Shown here: in pieces, positions 52,452 to 62,307 of the stretch | Numbering within the stretch: position 1 is the first letter of the stretch | Layout: each line of letters begins with the position of its first letter | NCBI GenBank assembly: GCA_964612485.1 | Contig: CAZTFF010000027.1 | Location: 3,587-67,586 of the forward strand | Source of the DNA: JAFGNV01 sp964612485 | Lineage (GTDB): Bacteria; Chloroflexota; Anaerolineae; 4572-78; J111 | Direction: 5' to 3' | Length of the DNA stretch: 64,000 nucleotides | Made by a program: the position numbers and the translations under genes | Notes under the pieces: model-generated | The model's input: the letters and a program-made list of their open reading frames with translations, nothing else | Told to the model about the DNA's origin: nothing | Database searches by the model: none

Positions 52452-53339
52452 ATGGATTTTATCGAAATAGTCATAGCCGACATCAACGGGGAAGCCGCCG
52501 AGGCTGTGGCCGAGCTGTTCAATCGCTACGGGCACGGCGGTGCGGTGATTGAAGCCTTTCCCCCGGATTTTGAAAATGTCACCGTGCGCACCGTGATCCC
52601 CGCCGACGATACGGCACTTCGCGCCCGGATTGAGGCGCTGCTGGCCTTGATGGGGCAGGCGCTGCCGGCGGGGCTGCCGGAGCCGCAGTTTCAAACCATC
52701 GGTGAGAGCGATTGGGCCAATGCCTGGAAAGAACACTTTCACGTGGTGCGCATTGGCCGCCGTTTTGTCATCAAACCCGGCTGGCGAGATTACACACCCG
52801 TTGACAATGATATTGTCATCGAAATCGATCCTGGCCTGGCCTTTGGCAGCGGGCTGCATCCTACCACCCAACTCTGCCTTAAATTATTCGAGGAAATGGA
52901 CCTGGCCGGGCAAAGCGTGTTTGATGTGGGCACCGGCTCCGGCGTGCTGTCTATTGCCGCGCTCAGATTGGGCGCGGGGCCGATCCGCGCCGTAGATATT
53001 GACGATGTGGCCGTGCGCGTGGCCAAAGAAAATTTTGAGCGCAACGGATACCCGCCCCAACAGCCGGGCGTACCTCTTGAAACCGCGGTGGGGTCGGCGG
53101 CGGATCATGGCGGGCGGCAGTGGCAGCTCGTAGTAGCCAACATTTTGGCCCACATTCTCATCAATTTGATGCCTGATCTGGCCGCGGCTCTAGCGCCGGG
53201 CGGCAAATTGATCCTCTCCGGGATGATCGAGGAGCAGGAAAGCGAAGTGACGGCCAAGGCCCAAGCCCACGGCCTGGTGGTTGTTGATCGAAAAGTGGAG
53301 GAGGATTGGGTAGCGTTAGTAGTGGAACGGAGCAAGTAA
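52452..53339 (+). CDS. prmA: Ribosomal protein L11 methyltransferase
   Basis: 295 aa. The N-terminal substrate-recognition region runs to about 90. The linker motif WANAWKEHFHVVRIGRRFVIKPGW and the substrate/AdoMet site DPGLAFGSGLHPTTQLCL follow. AdoMet motif I is DVGTGSGVLSIAALRLGA, and the NPPY-like motif is VVANILAHILINL. It methylates lysines and the N-terminus of L11. It forms a pair with rsmE, a common neighbour downstream of dnaJ in many bacteria. Confidence 0.96.
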   Translation: MDFIEIVIADINGEAAEAVAELFNRYGHGGAVIEAFPPDFENVTVRTVIPADDTALRARIEALLALMGQALPAGLPEPQFQTIGESDWANAWKEHFHVVRIGRRFVIKPGWRDYTPVDNDIVIEIDPGLAFGSGLHPTTQLCLKLFEEMDLAGQSVFDVGTGSGVLSIAALRLGAGPIRAVDIDDVAVRVAKENFERNGYPPQQPGVPLETAVGSAADHGGRQWQLVVANILAHILINLMPDLAAALAPGGKLILSGMIEEQESEVTAKAQAHGLVVVDRKVEEDWVALVVERSK

Positions 53340-53342
53340 TTG

Positions 53343-54080
53343 ATGCCGCATCGATTTTTTATCCTCCCCGAATGGATCACCCCCCCCACCGTAAAGCTGT
53401 CCGGCCCCATCGCCCGGCAGATCAAAACCGTGCTGCGCATGCAGCCGGGGGACGAGCTGGTTGTACTGGACAATCTGGGCATGGAATACAGGGTCAACAT
53501 CACCCACATCGGTAAAACCTCCCTCGAGGCCCACATCATCAACCAAACCCCGGCTCAAGGCGACCCCCGGCTGCACCTCACGCTCTACCAGGGCACGCTG
53601 AAAGGCCAAAAGTTTGAGTGGGTGCTGCAAAAAGGCACGGAACTGGGCGTTTCCCGATTTGTGCCCACGCTCTGCCAACGCTCGGTGATCAATAACGTTG
53701 ACAAATTGACTAAAAAGTATCCGCGCTGGCGCACCATCATCCGCGAGGCCGCGGAACAGAGTGGCCGGGGAAAATTACCGGCGCTGGCGCTACCCCTCAC
53801 GCTGGCCCACGCTATTCAACAGGTTCAGGCGGATTCATTGCTGTTGATGCCCTGGGAAGAAGCCGGCGACCCGCCGTTAAAATCGCTGCTGGCCGGCAGC
53901 CAGGCAGAGACCGTGTCGGTTTTTATTGGGCCGGAAGGCGGCTTTACCGCGCCGGAGGCGGCGCTGGTGGGCGATGCCGGCGGCCACGTAATCAAACTCG
54001 GCCCGCGCATTTTGCGCGCGGAAACCGCCGGTCTGGCTGTTTGCGCGGCCATTTTTTACCAGATGGATGAATGGGCTTAG
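53343..54080 (+). CDS. rsmE: 16S rRNA (uracil-1498-N3)-methyltransferase
   Basis: 245 aa. It begins 3 nt after the prmA stop, at ATG 53343 (TTG 53340 is also possible). The PUA-like N-terminal domain runs to about 72 and the SPOUT methyltransferase domain covers the rest, with the knot motifs FIGPEGGFTAPEAAL and LGPRILRAETAGLAV. It is followed closely by the hydrolase gene. Confidence 0.95.
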   Translation: MPHRFFILPEWITPPTVKLSGPIARQIKTVLRMQPGDELVVLDNLGMEYRVNITHIGKTSLEAHIINQTPAQGDPRLHLTLYQGTLKGQKFEWVLQKGTELGVSRFVPTLCQRSVINNVDKLTKKYPRWRTIIREAAEQSGRGKLPALALPLTLAHAIQQVQADSLLLMPWEEAGDPPLKSLLAGSQAETVSVFIGPEGGFTAPEAALVGDAGGHVIKLGPRILRAETAGLAVCAAIFYQMDEWA

Positions 54081-54093
54081 GGGGCGTGTGCTG

Positions 54094-55011
54094 ATGTCCG
54101 CCCCATCCACCCGCTTTTCTGCCCGATATTGGCTCCGGCTGCTCAAGTTCTTTGCCATTGTGGGCAGCCTCACGTTTTCCGCGCTGCTGGTCTATTTTAT
54201 CGACCGGCAGGTGACGGCCTTTGTGACCCCTCATCGTAACCGTCAAATTGGTTCGCCGGATAAGATTGGCGTGTCTTCGCAAGAGGTGTGGTTGACCACA
54301 GCGGACGGCGTGAATATTTCGGGCTGGTATTTTGCCGGGACGCGTCCGCAGGGCATTGTGCTGGTTCACGGCATCCACGCCAATCGCGCGGCGGTGATAC
54401 CGGAGGCCGGGGTGCTGGCCGAAGCGGGCTATCATCTATTGCTGATCGATTTGCGGGGGCACGGCTTGAGCGATGATGCTCCGGCCACGTACGGCTACAA
54501 GGAAGCCCTTGATGTTCAGGCTGGGGTCGATTATCTACTGGCACTGCCGGCGGTGGAGCAGGTGGGCGCGTTGGGAACGTCTTACGGAGGAGCGGCGGTG
54601 GTTCGGGCCGCGGCCCGGGATGAACGGATCAAGGCGGTCGTGATCGAAAGCAGCTACGCCGGGATGGCCGAAGCGGTGAACGATGCGTTTGACGATATGT
54701 CGATTTTCCCTCAATGGCCTTTTGCGCCGCTGCTAATTCGGCTGGCGGAACGGCGGGTGGGCCTGGAAATCAGCCAGATTGATTCGGCCCGCGATCTGGC
54801 CGAATTATCGCCGCGCGCCGTCTTGATCATTCACGGCGCAAACGACGCGCTTTTCCCGCCGTATCACGCTCAAAAAATGTATGAATCGGCTCAAGACCCT
54901 AAAGCGCTGTGGATCATTGAAGGATTGGGGCATCAAAACCCGGTCAAGGGCCGGGAAGCGATGTATCGGGAGTGGGTGGTGTCGTTTTTTGAAACGACGT
55001 TTGCCGAATAA
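54094..55011 (+). CDS. Membrane-anchored alpha/beta hydrolase
   Basis: 305 aa. ATG 54094 has an AGGGGG stretch upstream; ATG 54067 within the rsmE end is an alternative. One transmembrane segment (about 16-38) is followed by an alpha/beta hydrolase of the BAAT/peptidase S9-like group. The oxyanion region is GIVLVHGIHANRAAV, the nucleophile Ser lies in GTSYGGAAV, and the acid and His are probably in IHGANDALFPP and EGLGHQN. Such proteins act on esters or small amides. The substrate is unknown. The active site is predicted to face outward. Confidence 0.82.
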   Translation: MSAPSTRFSARYWLRLLKFFAIVGSLTFSALLVYFIDRQVTAFVTPHRNRQIGSPDKIGVSSQEVWLTTADGVNISGWYFAGTRPQGIVLVHGIHANRAAVIPEAGVLAEAGYHLLLIDLRGHGLSDDAPATYGYKEALDVQAGVDYLLALPAVEQVGALGTSYGGAAVVRAAARDERIKAVVIESSYAGMAEAVNDAFDDMSIFPQWPFAPLLIRLAERRVGLEISQIDSARDLAELSPRAVLIIHGANDALFPPYHAQKMYESAQDPKALWIIEGLGHQNPVKGREAMYREWVVSFFETTFAE

Positions 55012-55020
55012 ATCGAAAAT

Positions 55021-57843
55021 CTAGGGCGCCCAGGTGGGATAACGCTCGTTGAGAGCGGGCGTTTGGGTGATTTGGCTCCACTGGCTGACGGGGACAATAT
55101 CCACCTTGCCGGAAGGCGCAGGCAGGGTAAAGACATCCCAATTGCCGCTGCTGTTAGCAACAAAAGCAATGGTCCTGCCATCGGGCGACCAGACGGGGTC
55201 GCGCTCATCGGCGGGGGTGTCGGTGAGTTGCTGCGCTTCGCCGCCAACAATGTCGATCACGTACAGATTCCAATTCCCATCCCGGTTGGAGCCGAACACC
55301 AGACGCCGGCTGTCGGGCGACCAGGCGGCGGGCCAATCGTCGGTGGGATTTTGGGTGAGGCGCTGTTGGTTGCTGCCGTCAGCGTTCATCACATAGATTT
55401 CGTTATTGCCGTCCCGGTCGGAAATGAAGGCGATTTTGCGCCCGTCCGGCGACCACACCGGCCATTCTTCAAACCCCCGGCTGGTGGTGAGCTGCTGTAG
55501 ATTGCCGCCATCGGCGTTCATCACGTAAATATCAACATTGCCGCCCTGGTCAGAACTAAACACAATTCGGCGTCCATCCGGCGACCAGGCCGGCTGGGTA
55601 TCGTAGCCGGGGGTGTTGGTCAAGTTGGTGATCCGGCTGCCGTCTGCCGAGGCCGCATAAATTTCATGGTTTCCATCCCGGTTGGTGGTGAAGAGAAGTT
55701 GGTTTCCCTGGGGCGACCAATTGATCCTGCTGTCGGACGCCAGCGCGCCCAGCGTATCAAGTTGGGTTGCGGAGCCGTTGCGCACCGGCAGCAGTTCGAT
55801 GGACTGGCCGGAGACAATCGAGAGCCGGCTGGCCGACCGTGACAGCCCGGCTGGTTGAACCGTGTCTCCCGGCACTGCAGTGGGAGTAGGTTGCGTGGTT
55901 GGCGTGGCGGTGGTCGTGCCAGTGGGTGTGCCGGTGGGCTTTGGTGTTGGCGAGGGCGGAACAGCCGTAGGGCTGGCGGTTGACGTAGAAGATGCCGTTG
56001 GCGTGGCAGTATTGGCAGGCGTCTGCGTGGGCGGGGATGTGGCTGTTGCTGTATCCTGCGGCGGCGTGGTGGCGGTGGGTGATGGCGTGGCAGACGGGGT
56101 CGAGGTGGCGGCAGCCAGGGCAATTGTTTCTGCGGTGGGCGTTGTCTGTTGGTCTACAGCCGCCGGTGCGGTGGGAGAAACAGTGGTGGTGATCGCCGCG
56201 GTTTCTTCCTGAGTGACCGGGCCGTAAAATGCGGCCAGCACGGCCACCCCGGAGGCCATAACCAGCAGCATCACCAGCCCGATAAAGACCAACCGGCCAA
56301 TATAGGTGGGGCTGAAACGACCCACCGGCGATCCAAACCCGGGCTTGGCCGGCGTTTTTGCAGACCCGTTTTCCGGTTGACGTGAAAGCACGGTTGCCTC
56401 CTTATCGTAGGCGGCCAGGGTGGGCATGAGTTTGGAGGCGAGAGTGAGTTCCTCTTCCGCGGCCAGGATGGGCGTGGGCATCGCTGCCGGAATTTCGGCT
56501 ACGTGGCGTTCGAGCGGAAGATTGATGTAAAAGGTGGAGCCGACGCCCAGCACGCTTGTTACCCACATATGGCCGCCGTGCAACTCGATCAACCCTTTGC
56601 TGATCGATAACCCCAGGCCGGTGCCCTGCCGCTGTTGGGCCAGCGTGCCGCTGCCTCGCCCAAATTCCTCAAAAACTTTTTCCATTTCTTCCCGGTGCAT
56701 GCCAATGCCGGTGTCGGACACAAAAATGAGCAGTTCTTTGCTGTTCATTTCGGCCTGAATTTCAATAATGCCCTGGTCGGTGTATTTGATGGCGTTGTTC
56801 AGCACATAGAGCAGCGCCTGGCGAATGCGGATGGGGTCCAGCGGGATTTTTGGCAACGCTTCCGGTACCTGGCAGCGTATTTCCAGGTTTTTTCCCCGGG
56901 CCAGCCCTCGAGCCGTACCCACCACATCCCGAATGATCTGGGCAATATCGACATCCTGATAATTGAGAGGAATGTGCTGGTTCTTGATTTGGGCGATGTC
57001 TTCCAGGTTGACCACCAGGTTGTTAAGGTGGTAGATTTTCTGCCACACTTTTTCTAGCGATTCAGCCTGCTCTTCCGGCGAGGCGCTTTCGCCAATTTTA
57101 TCGATGAGGCGTTCAACATCTTCTACAGAGGTATCTAATTCCTGGATGGTGCCTTTAATCAATTGGTAAAGCGCTTCGTTTTTTTCTTGCGCTTTGTGTT
57201 CAAGCTGTCGGGCTTCATCTTGACGGAGCAATAATTGTTGTTTGAGTTCTTTAGATTTGTTTTGCAAATCCGCGATGGTGTCTTGAGCCTGCATCATCTC
57301 CAGGGTGCGTTCGCGGAGAAGATTCCGGCTTTCGGTCAGGCGGTCGCTCAATTTTTCAACATATCGCTTGCTTTCGATAATCAGCAAAGCGGCGGCCATA
57401 ATCAAACTGGCCGGGATCAACAGGGGAACCAGGGTTTGCAGGGAAACTTGCTGCGTGAAAATCGAAATAAGGAGCGTAATGAGGATAGAAATGACCCCCA
57501 CAATGAGGGTGGCGATGGGGCTGAGAAATATACCGGCTACAACCACCACGGGGATAAAAAGGTAAGGCAAAAACCCAAAATTATTGGCCTGGAGAAAAAT
57601 GGCCGTAACAATGCCCAGCAGTTGGATCACCAACACATAGGCGGCCACCACATATTGGCTAACCCGCCGCAATCCAAAAGCTACCAGGGCTACAATGATC
57701 AAGGCCAGCGCCCGGAAAAACCAGGGAGAGGTATACCCGCCCATCGCCAGGGCGCTCAACGCGGAAATCAACCCAATGAGTGCCAGACCTAACACAATCC
57801 GGTCGAACAACTTTTTTTGCATTTCTCGCGTTTCATTCGTCAT
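55021..57843 (-). CDS. Kinase-like membrane protein: degenerate histidine kinase core plus extracellular PD40 propeller
   Basis: 940 aa with GGAGG before the ATG. Six N-terminal helices (about 15-155) and a coiled coil (about 158-225) lead to a DHp-like region. There the usual SHELRTPL is IQELDTSV (233-240), so the phospho-accepting His is Gln. The HATPase_c domain is intact: NNAIKYT (349-355), DTGIGM (377-382), GTGLGLSI (407-414). A seventh helix (about 519-540) then crosses the membrane. A Thr/Pro-rich linker (about 545-665) and six PD40 blades (about 680-940, SPDGRKIAF / YVMNADGSN type) follow outside. It probably acts as a sensor whose signal output is not autophosphorylation on the standard His, or it pairs with another kinase. 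The convergent neighbour is the hydrolase. Confidence 0.85.
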   Translation of the reverse strand: MTNETREMQKKLFDRIVLGLALIGLISALSALAMGGYTSPWFFRALALIIVALVAFGLRRVSQYVVAAYVLVIQLLGIVTAIFLQANNFGFLPYLFIPVVVVAGIFLSPIATLIVGVISILITLLISIFTQQVSLQTLVPLLIPASLIMAAALLIIESKRYVEKLSDRLTESRNLLRERTLEMMQAQDTIADLQNKSKELKQQLLLRQDEARQLEHKAQEKNEALYQLIKGTIQELDTSVEDVERLIDKIGESASPEEQAESLEKVWQKIYHLNNLVVNLEDIAQIKNQHIPLNYQDVDIAQIIRDVVGTARGLARGKNLEIRCQVPEALPKIPLDPIRIRQALLYVLNNAIKYTDQGIIEIQAEMNSKELLIFVSDTGIGMHREEMEKVFEEFGRGSGTLAQQRQGTGLGLSISKGLIELHGGHMWVTSVLGVGSTFYINLPLERHVAEIPAAMPTPILAAEEELTLASKLMPTLAAYDKEATVLSRQPENGSAKTPAKPGFGSPVGRFSPTYIGRLVFIGLVMLLVMASGVAVLAAFYGPVTQEETAAITTTVSPTAPAAVDQQTTPTAETIALAAATSTPSATPSPTATTPPQDTATATSPPTQTPANTATPTASSTSTASPTAVPPSPTPKPTGTPTGTTTATPTTQPTPTAVPGDTVQPAGLSRSASRLSIVSGQSIELLPVRNGSATQLDTLGALASDSRINWSPQGNQLLFTTNRDGNHEIYAASADGSRITNLTNTPGYDTQPAWSPDGRRIVFSSDQGGNVDIYVMNADGGNLQQLTTSRGFEEWPVWSPDGRKIAFISDRDGNNEIYVMNADGSNQQRLTQNPTDDWPAAWSPDSRRLVFGSNRDGNWNLYVIDIVGGEAQQLTDTPADERDPVWSPDGRTIAFVANSSGNWDVFTLPAPSGKVDIVPVSQWSQITQTPALNERYPTWAP

Positions 57844-58137
57844 GGCGGTGGTTCCTCCAGCCGCGTTGTGCCTGTTAGGATGGTGGCACGGTCAGCAAAT
57901 CAAGCCGGTTTGGACCGGCTTGCCAATGTGTGGTTTTTAAAGGACGCAGGTTAACTTTCTTAAGAAAGCTTACCACAAAATAGGGGAAAAAATCAATAGG
58001 CAAAAGGTTGGGGGTGATGTTGAGAGAGCCAACCGGGACTCCTGTAAACGATCATTTTGCCGGGTTGACACGAAAAACGGTTGGAGTAAATACGATGAGT
58101 CAAATTGAATTATTTTTTGACAATAGGGGCAGTCGTT
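57844..58137. other. Divergent intergenic region between two kinase genes
   Basis: It holds a 9-bp hairpin CAAGCCGGT/ACCGGCTTG (57901-57922) and a possible plus-strand promoter TTGACA (58065-58070), a 16-nt spacer and TAAATA (58087-58092). No gene is seen; a short open frame at 58008-58262 overlaps the hybrid kinase and is probably spurious. Confidence 0.5.
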
Positions 58138-60030
58138 ATGAAGGTGCTTATCCAGGTAGAGCGCGACAAAATCATCAAAAAAATTCCGCTTCGGGAGCAA
58201 TGTTATATGCTGAAACACGATGGCAACAGTGGCGGTATCTTTGCCTCCGAAAAAACGGCTGAAAACTATACCGGCCTAATTCAAGATGGAGATACTTATT
58301 GCCTGGTAAGGCAGGGGGGCGCGCCCGATGTTCTGGTTAACGGCGAGGCGGTTGAAAAGAAGCAGTTGGTTTCCGGCGACCGGATTCGTTTGACGGATGA
58401 GGTTTCGTTCCTTTATTTATCGGAAGAAGAAGCCGATATGCCCTTTGTGCAGATTTTGAGCCGGGTGTGGCGGGTGATCGAGGAAAGAAATTTTTTGCAG
58501 TTGAAAGAGACCGTGCAAACCCTGAAAGTGGAAATAAAAGAGTCGGAAACGCGATACCGGCAGTTGGTTGAGTTTTCTCCAGAAAGCATTGTGGTTCATC
58601 ATGATGGGGTTATTTTGTATGTGAATACGGCTGCGGTTGAGTTATTTGGCGCCAAAATAACGGATGATTTGGTAGGAACCCCGGTCTTGGAGCGCGTTCA
58701 TCCTGATTTTCGGGATATTGTGGTTGAGCGAATTCGCATGGAAAATGAGGGGCTGGCGGTGCCGCCCCTGGAAGAAAAATTTTTGCGGTTGGATGGCACG
58801 GCGGTTGATGTGGAGGTAGTGGGCGTACCGTTTGTGTATGAAGGCCAACCGGCCTCCATGGCCCTGTTCAGAGATATTTCACGGCGAAAACGGATGGAGC
58901 AGGAACTGCTGCGCGCTCAAAAACTGGAGTCGGTTGGCGTGCTGGCCGGCGGGATTGCCCATGATTTCAACAACATCCTCCAGGTGATTCGGGGCAACGC
59001 GTTGATGGCCAAAGCCAATATGGATGATAAAGAAAATGTCCATCTCTGTTTAACCGCCATAGAAAAAGCGGTTGCCCACGCCGTGAGCCTGACCTCCCAA
59101 TTATTGACTTTTTCCAAAGGCGGTACGCCGGTAACGGAGGCAACTTCTATTCAAGAACTCGTAGAGGAATCGGTTGCGTTTGCCTTGAGAGGCAGCAATG
59201 TAGCTTACACGCTTGATTTTGCCGATCACCTGCACTTTGTTGAAGTTGACAGCGACCAGATCAACCAGGTGATCCACAACCTTATCCTTAATGCCACCCA
59301 GGCCATGCCGCAGGGTGGAACTGTAACCATTTCTGTGCGTAATACCCGGATAACCGACAGGAATGCGCCCCGCTCCGGCTTAAAAACCGGTGATTATGTA
59401 AAAATATCCATCAGCGATCAGGGCGTGGGAATGTCTGAAGAGGTTCTGGAAAAGATATTTGATCCCTATTTCACGACCAAGCAAGAGGGAAGCGGGCTGG
59501 GGCTGGCGTCATGTTATTCCATCGTCTCCAAGCACGGCGGATTTATTGAAGCTGAATCGGTGCGGGGGCAGGGGTCTACTTTTACCATCTATTTGCCGGC
59601 CTCTCACCGCTGGCCGAAACCCCACGAAACTCAGGAATGGTCCTACAAACTTCAGGCAAAAGTATTGTTGATGGATGACGACTTTATGGTGCGGGATACC
59701 GCCAGCCGCATGTTACAAAAGATTGGGTGCGAGGTTGTGGTTGTCTCCGACGGCGCCGAGGCGGTGAAGCAATATCTTTGGGCGGAAGAAACCGATCATC
59801 CCTTTGATCTTGTTATTTTTGATCTGACCGTGCCCGGCGGCATGGGCGGAAAAGAAGCCATTGCCGCGCTTCAAAAACATGATCCGGCGATTAAAGCCAT
59901 TGTGGCCAGCGGTTACAGCCACGATCCGATCATGGCCGACCCCAACACCTATGGATTTCAGGGGGTTATTTCCAAACCCTTTGATATGAAGGAACTGGTT
60001 AAAACTATTTTGCAGGTGGGATTTACGTAG
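58138..60030 (+). CDS. Hybrid sensor histidine kinase (FHA-like, PAS, HisKA, HATPase, receiver)
   Basis: 630 aa from ATG 58138; a TTG at 58105 is in frame. The N-terminal segment (to about 100) has an FHA-like pattern (QDGDTYCLVRQGGAPDVLVNGEAV ... SGDRIRLTDEVSFLYL). A PAS domain spans about 130-250 (ETRYRQLVEFSPESIVV ... ALFRDISRRK). The phospho-accepting His is in AGGIAHDFNNILQVIRG, and the HATPase_c has NLILNATQAMP, DQGVGMSEEV and GSGLGLA. The C-terminal receiver has MDDDFMVRDT, a phospho-acceptor Asp in VIFDLTVPGG and Lys in ISKPF. The protein has no transmembrane helix, so it is cytoplasmic. The partner regulator is unknown. Confidence 0.9.
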   Translation: MKVLIQVERDKIIKKIPLREQCYMLKHDGNSGGIFASEKTAENYTGLIQDGDTYCLVRQGGAPDVLVNGEAVEKKQLVSGDRIRLTDEVSFLYLSEEEADMPFVQILSRVWRVIEERNFLQLKETVQTLKVEIKESETRYRQLVEFSPESIVVHHDGVILYVNTAAVELFGAKITDDLVGTPVLERVHPDFRDIVVERIRMENEGLAVPPLEEKFLRLDGTAVDVEVVGVPFVYEGQPASMALFRDISRRKRMEQELLRAQKLESVGVLAGGIAHDFNNILQVIRGNALMAKANMDDKENVHLCLTAIEKAVAHAVSLTSQLLTFSKGGTPVTEATSIQELVEESVAFALRGSNVAYTLDFADHLHFVEVDSDQINQVIHNLILNATQAMPQGGTVTISVRNTRITDRNAPRSGLKTGDYVKISISDQGVGMSEEVLEKIFDPYFTTKQEGSGLGLASCYSIVSKHGGFIEAESVRGQGSTFTIYLPASHRWPKPHETQEWSYKLQAKVLLMDDDFMVRDTASRMLQKIGCEVVVVSDGAEAVKQYLWAEETDHPFDLVIFDLTVPGGMGGKEAIAALQKHDPAIKAIVASGYSHDPIMADPNTYGFQGVISKPFDMKELVKTILQVGFT

Positions 60031-60043
60031 GTGACGTAGGGTT

Positions 60044-61600
60044 CTACCGCCGTTTCCACCACACGCTCGCTGCCGCCGCCAGAACGGCCAGGGGGATAAT
60101 AATCAGGGTGGTAAAGATGGTGATATTGATTTGAAGGGGATTGAGCCACATCGTCCGGTCGGTGGGTTGTTGGGTGCGGATAGAACTGAGAGTTTCTTCT
60201 TCGGCCAGCCAGTTCATGGCATTGACCAGCAGGTCCAGATTGGCCCATTCTCCCGTGGCATTTTGGTTGGTTACAAACCTGGAATTGCCCCACACTACCA
60301 GCCGCGCCCTGGTTTGATGGTTCTCCGCCGCCGCGCCCAGATGAAAAGGGCCGGTGGGATCAACGTTTTTGGTGTAGGCCGGTTCAATTGTCTGCAAGTT
60401 TGTTTCCGCCCAGCTCCGGTCGCTGGTGGTGACCAGCGGCTGCGTTTCTTTCTCGGCCTTGTGATCGACCGTCAACGTGAGCGAGCGGGCAAACGGAAAA
60501 AATGTTTGCATGCCGTTTAAATTCCGCGTAATTTCGTGGTACGGATAGTGGTAAATGACCGGCACGATAACTCTGGCCGTTAACCCTTCCGGCCCCAGGA
60601 TAACCACCGAATGTTTGCTGTTTTCTACCACATAATTGTTATTGAGTGAAATCCCATAACTTTGCAACAATTCAGGGAGCGGAGCCGGGTGTAGCGGATC
60701 GGCCATCACCATCAGTTTACCGCCCCGGCTCATCCAATTTTGTATTTGTTGAATTTCCGCATCCGGCAATTTCTTTTTGGGGCCGGCCAGCACCAGCACG
60801 GTTGCGTCGGCTGGAACTGCGCCGGTGGCGGTCAAGTCCAGATCGGCTACTGTATAGCCTTCTCGTTCAAGGGCTTGTTTAACGGTACTGTAGCCGGTTT
60901 TCGCCGTATTGGTGATCGTATGCTCTCCGTGTCCGGTGATAAAATAAATGGTCTTTGTTTGATCGCTGGTGATGCGGATCAGCCCGCTGGTGAGCATTTT
61001 TTCGTCAACCGTAGTAGTTTCGTAACGGCGATTATCGCTGACAAAGACTAACCCGGAACGTTTAACCTCATATTTTTTAGCCAGCATGGGTTCCAGATCA
61101 GGATCGTGAAATTCGTAGGATAGATGGGGGGTGTAATGGTGGTAGCGGTCCAGGTAGATTTCGGCCCGGTCTCGCCGGGGGTCTCCCTGCGAGAAGAAGC
61201 CAATGATCTCCACGGGGCGGTCTAACTGCTTCAAAACCTGAATGGTTTGCTCCGATAGGGTAAATCGACCGCTTTCAGTGAGATCAAATTCCTGTGCATA
61301 ATTGATGGCCAAAAAGTTGATCAGGATCAAAATACCCAGAAAAGCCAGGGTTTTCACAATGGCGTGAGACGCATATTTTACCGGGCGGCCGGCCAAAAAC
61401 GTACGGATTGCGTCTGGCCGGTGCAGGGCGGCCATCAACAGCAGCAGCAGGCCCAGCCCCATCCCAATTTTGGTATAAATTTCCCAACGCTGGTTAACAA
61501 GGTAGGCAATGGCGCTGCCAAGGAACAGGAAGAGGCCGCTCAAGATGATAAGGCCGGTGATGCCTTGAAAAGGAGAATGATTAAAGAGTTTTTTACTCAT
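60044..61600 (-). CDS. GldG-type auxiliary protein of an ABC-2 transporter
   Basis: 518 aa. ATG 61600 shares a base with the stop of the permease gene (TGATG), so translation is coupled. Helices at about 14-34, 42-60 and 83-103 precede a large soluble domain of the GldG/ABC_transp_aux type: LTESGRFTLSEQTIQVLKQLDRPVEIIGFFSQGDPRRD, YFITGHGEHTI and LVLAGPKKKLPDAEIQQIQNWMSRGGKLMVMADP. A C-terminal helix (about 490-513) ends in WWKRR. In Bacteroidetes the gldAFG genes support gliding; in other phyla the same trio is a transporter of unknown cargo. Confidence 0.88.
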   Translation of the reverse strand: MSKKLFNHSPFQGITGLIILSGLFLFLGSAIAYLVNQRWEIYTKIGMGLGLLLLLMAALHRPDAIRTFLAGRPVKYASHAIVKTLAFLGILILINFLAINYAQEFDLTESGRFTLSEQTIQVLKQLDRPVEIIGFFSQGDPRRDRAEIYLDRYHHYTPHLSYEFHDPDLEPMLAKKYEVKRSGLVFVSDNRRYETTTVDEKMLTSGLIRITSDQTKTIYFITGHGEHTITNTAKTGYSTVKQALEREGYTVADLDLTATGAVPADATVLVLAGPKKKLPDAEIQQIQNWMSRGGKLMVMADPLHPAPLPELLQSYGISLNNNYVVENSKHSVVILGPEGLTARVIVPVIYHYPYHEITRNLNGMQTFFPFARSLTLTVDHKAEKETQPLVTTSDRSWAETNLQTIEPAYTKNVDPTGPFHLGAAAENHQTRARLVVWGNSRFVTNQNATGEWANLDLLVNAMNWLAEEETLSSIRTQQPTDRTMWLNPLQINITIFTTLIIIPLAVLAAAASVWWKRR

Positions 61601-62307
61601 CACCGCCATCTCCTTACTTCAAGAATGCGCGTGGCTAAAAAGAGTGAGGCAGCGGTGATGCTTAAAAAATAGATAATGTTTGTGGTGGTGATCAGGCCCA
61701 GCAAAAAATCAACAAAATGTTCCTGCACCGACAGATATTTTAAAATGTCGCCCAAAAAGCCGGGGATAATTTGAGCTAATCCTCCGCTTAACCAAAATGT
61801 TACCGACAGCGCAATACCGGCCACCACCGCCACAATCTGGTTTGCCGCGAGCGCCGAGGTCAGCATGCCAAAACTGATGAGCATGCCGCCAAACAGGATC
61901 ACGCCCACATAACCGGAGAGGGCCATTCCCAGATCAGGCGTATCAAAGCGGGTCAGCAAAAAGAGGTAATAGAGGGTGGGAACCAGCATGGCCATAAAAA
62001 ATATCAGGGCGGCTAAAAATTTACCCAACACCACTTCCCAATCGCGCACCGGCGCGGTAAGCAGCAGTTCCAGGGTTCCGGTACGCGCCTCTTCTGCCAG
62101 CATGCGCATGGTAAGCACCGGGGCCAGAAACAATGATACCACACTGATTCCCTGAAAAACTTCCACCAGCGTGGCTACATTGCTAACCACCAGCGTGGAG
62201 ACAAAAAACAGGCCGGTAAGAAATAAAAACGCCGCTCCCACCAGATAAGCCATCGGTGAAAAAAAAAGAGCGGCTAATTCTCGTTTGGTAATCACAAAGG
62301 TGTTCAC
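61600..62307 (-). CDS. GldF-type ABC-2 permease
   Basis: 235 aa. GTG 62307 overlaps the ATPase stop (GTGA), and a longer in-frame extension would lie inside the ATPase gene. Six helices follow the pattern VNTFVITKRELAALFFSPMAYLVGAAFLFLTGLFF, LTMRMLAEEARTGTLELLLTAPVRDWEVVLGKF and the final ITAASLFLATRILEVRRWR. It is a family of channel-forming subunits, partner of the ATPase at 62304 and the GldG-like protein. Confidence 0.9.
   Translation of the reverse strand: MNTFVITKRELAALFFSPMAYLVGAAFLFLTGLFFVSTLVVSNVATLVEVFQGISVVSLFLAPVLTMRMLAEEARTGTLELLLTAPVRDWEVVLGKFLAALIFFMAMLVPTLYYLFLLTRFDTPDLGMALSGYVGVILFGGMLISFGMLTSALAANQIVAVVAGIALSVTFWLSGGLAQIIPGFLGDILKYLSVQEHFVDFLLGLITTTNIIYFLSITAASLFLATRILEVRRWR

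Noticed and set aside
58008..58262. 84-residue frame before the hybrid kinase
   Set aside because: It overlaps the kinase N-terminus in another frame and resembles no protein.
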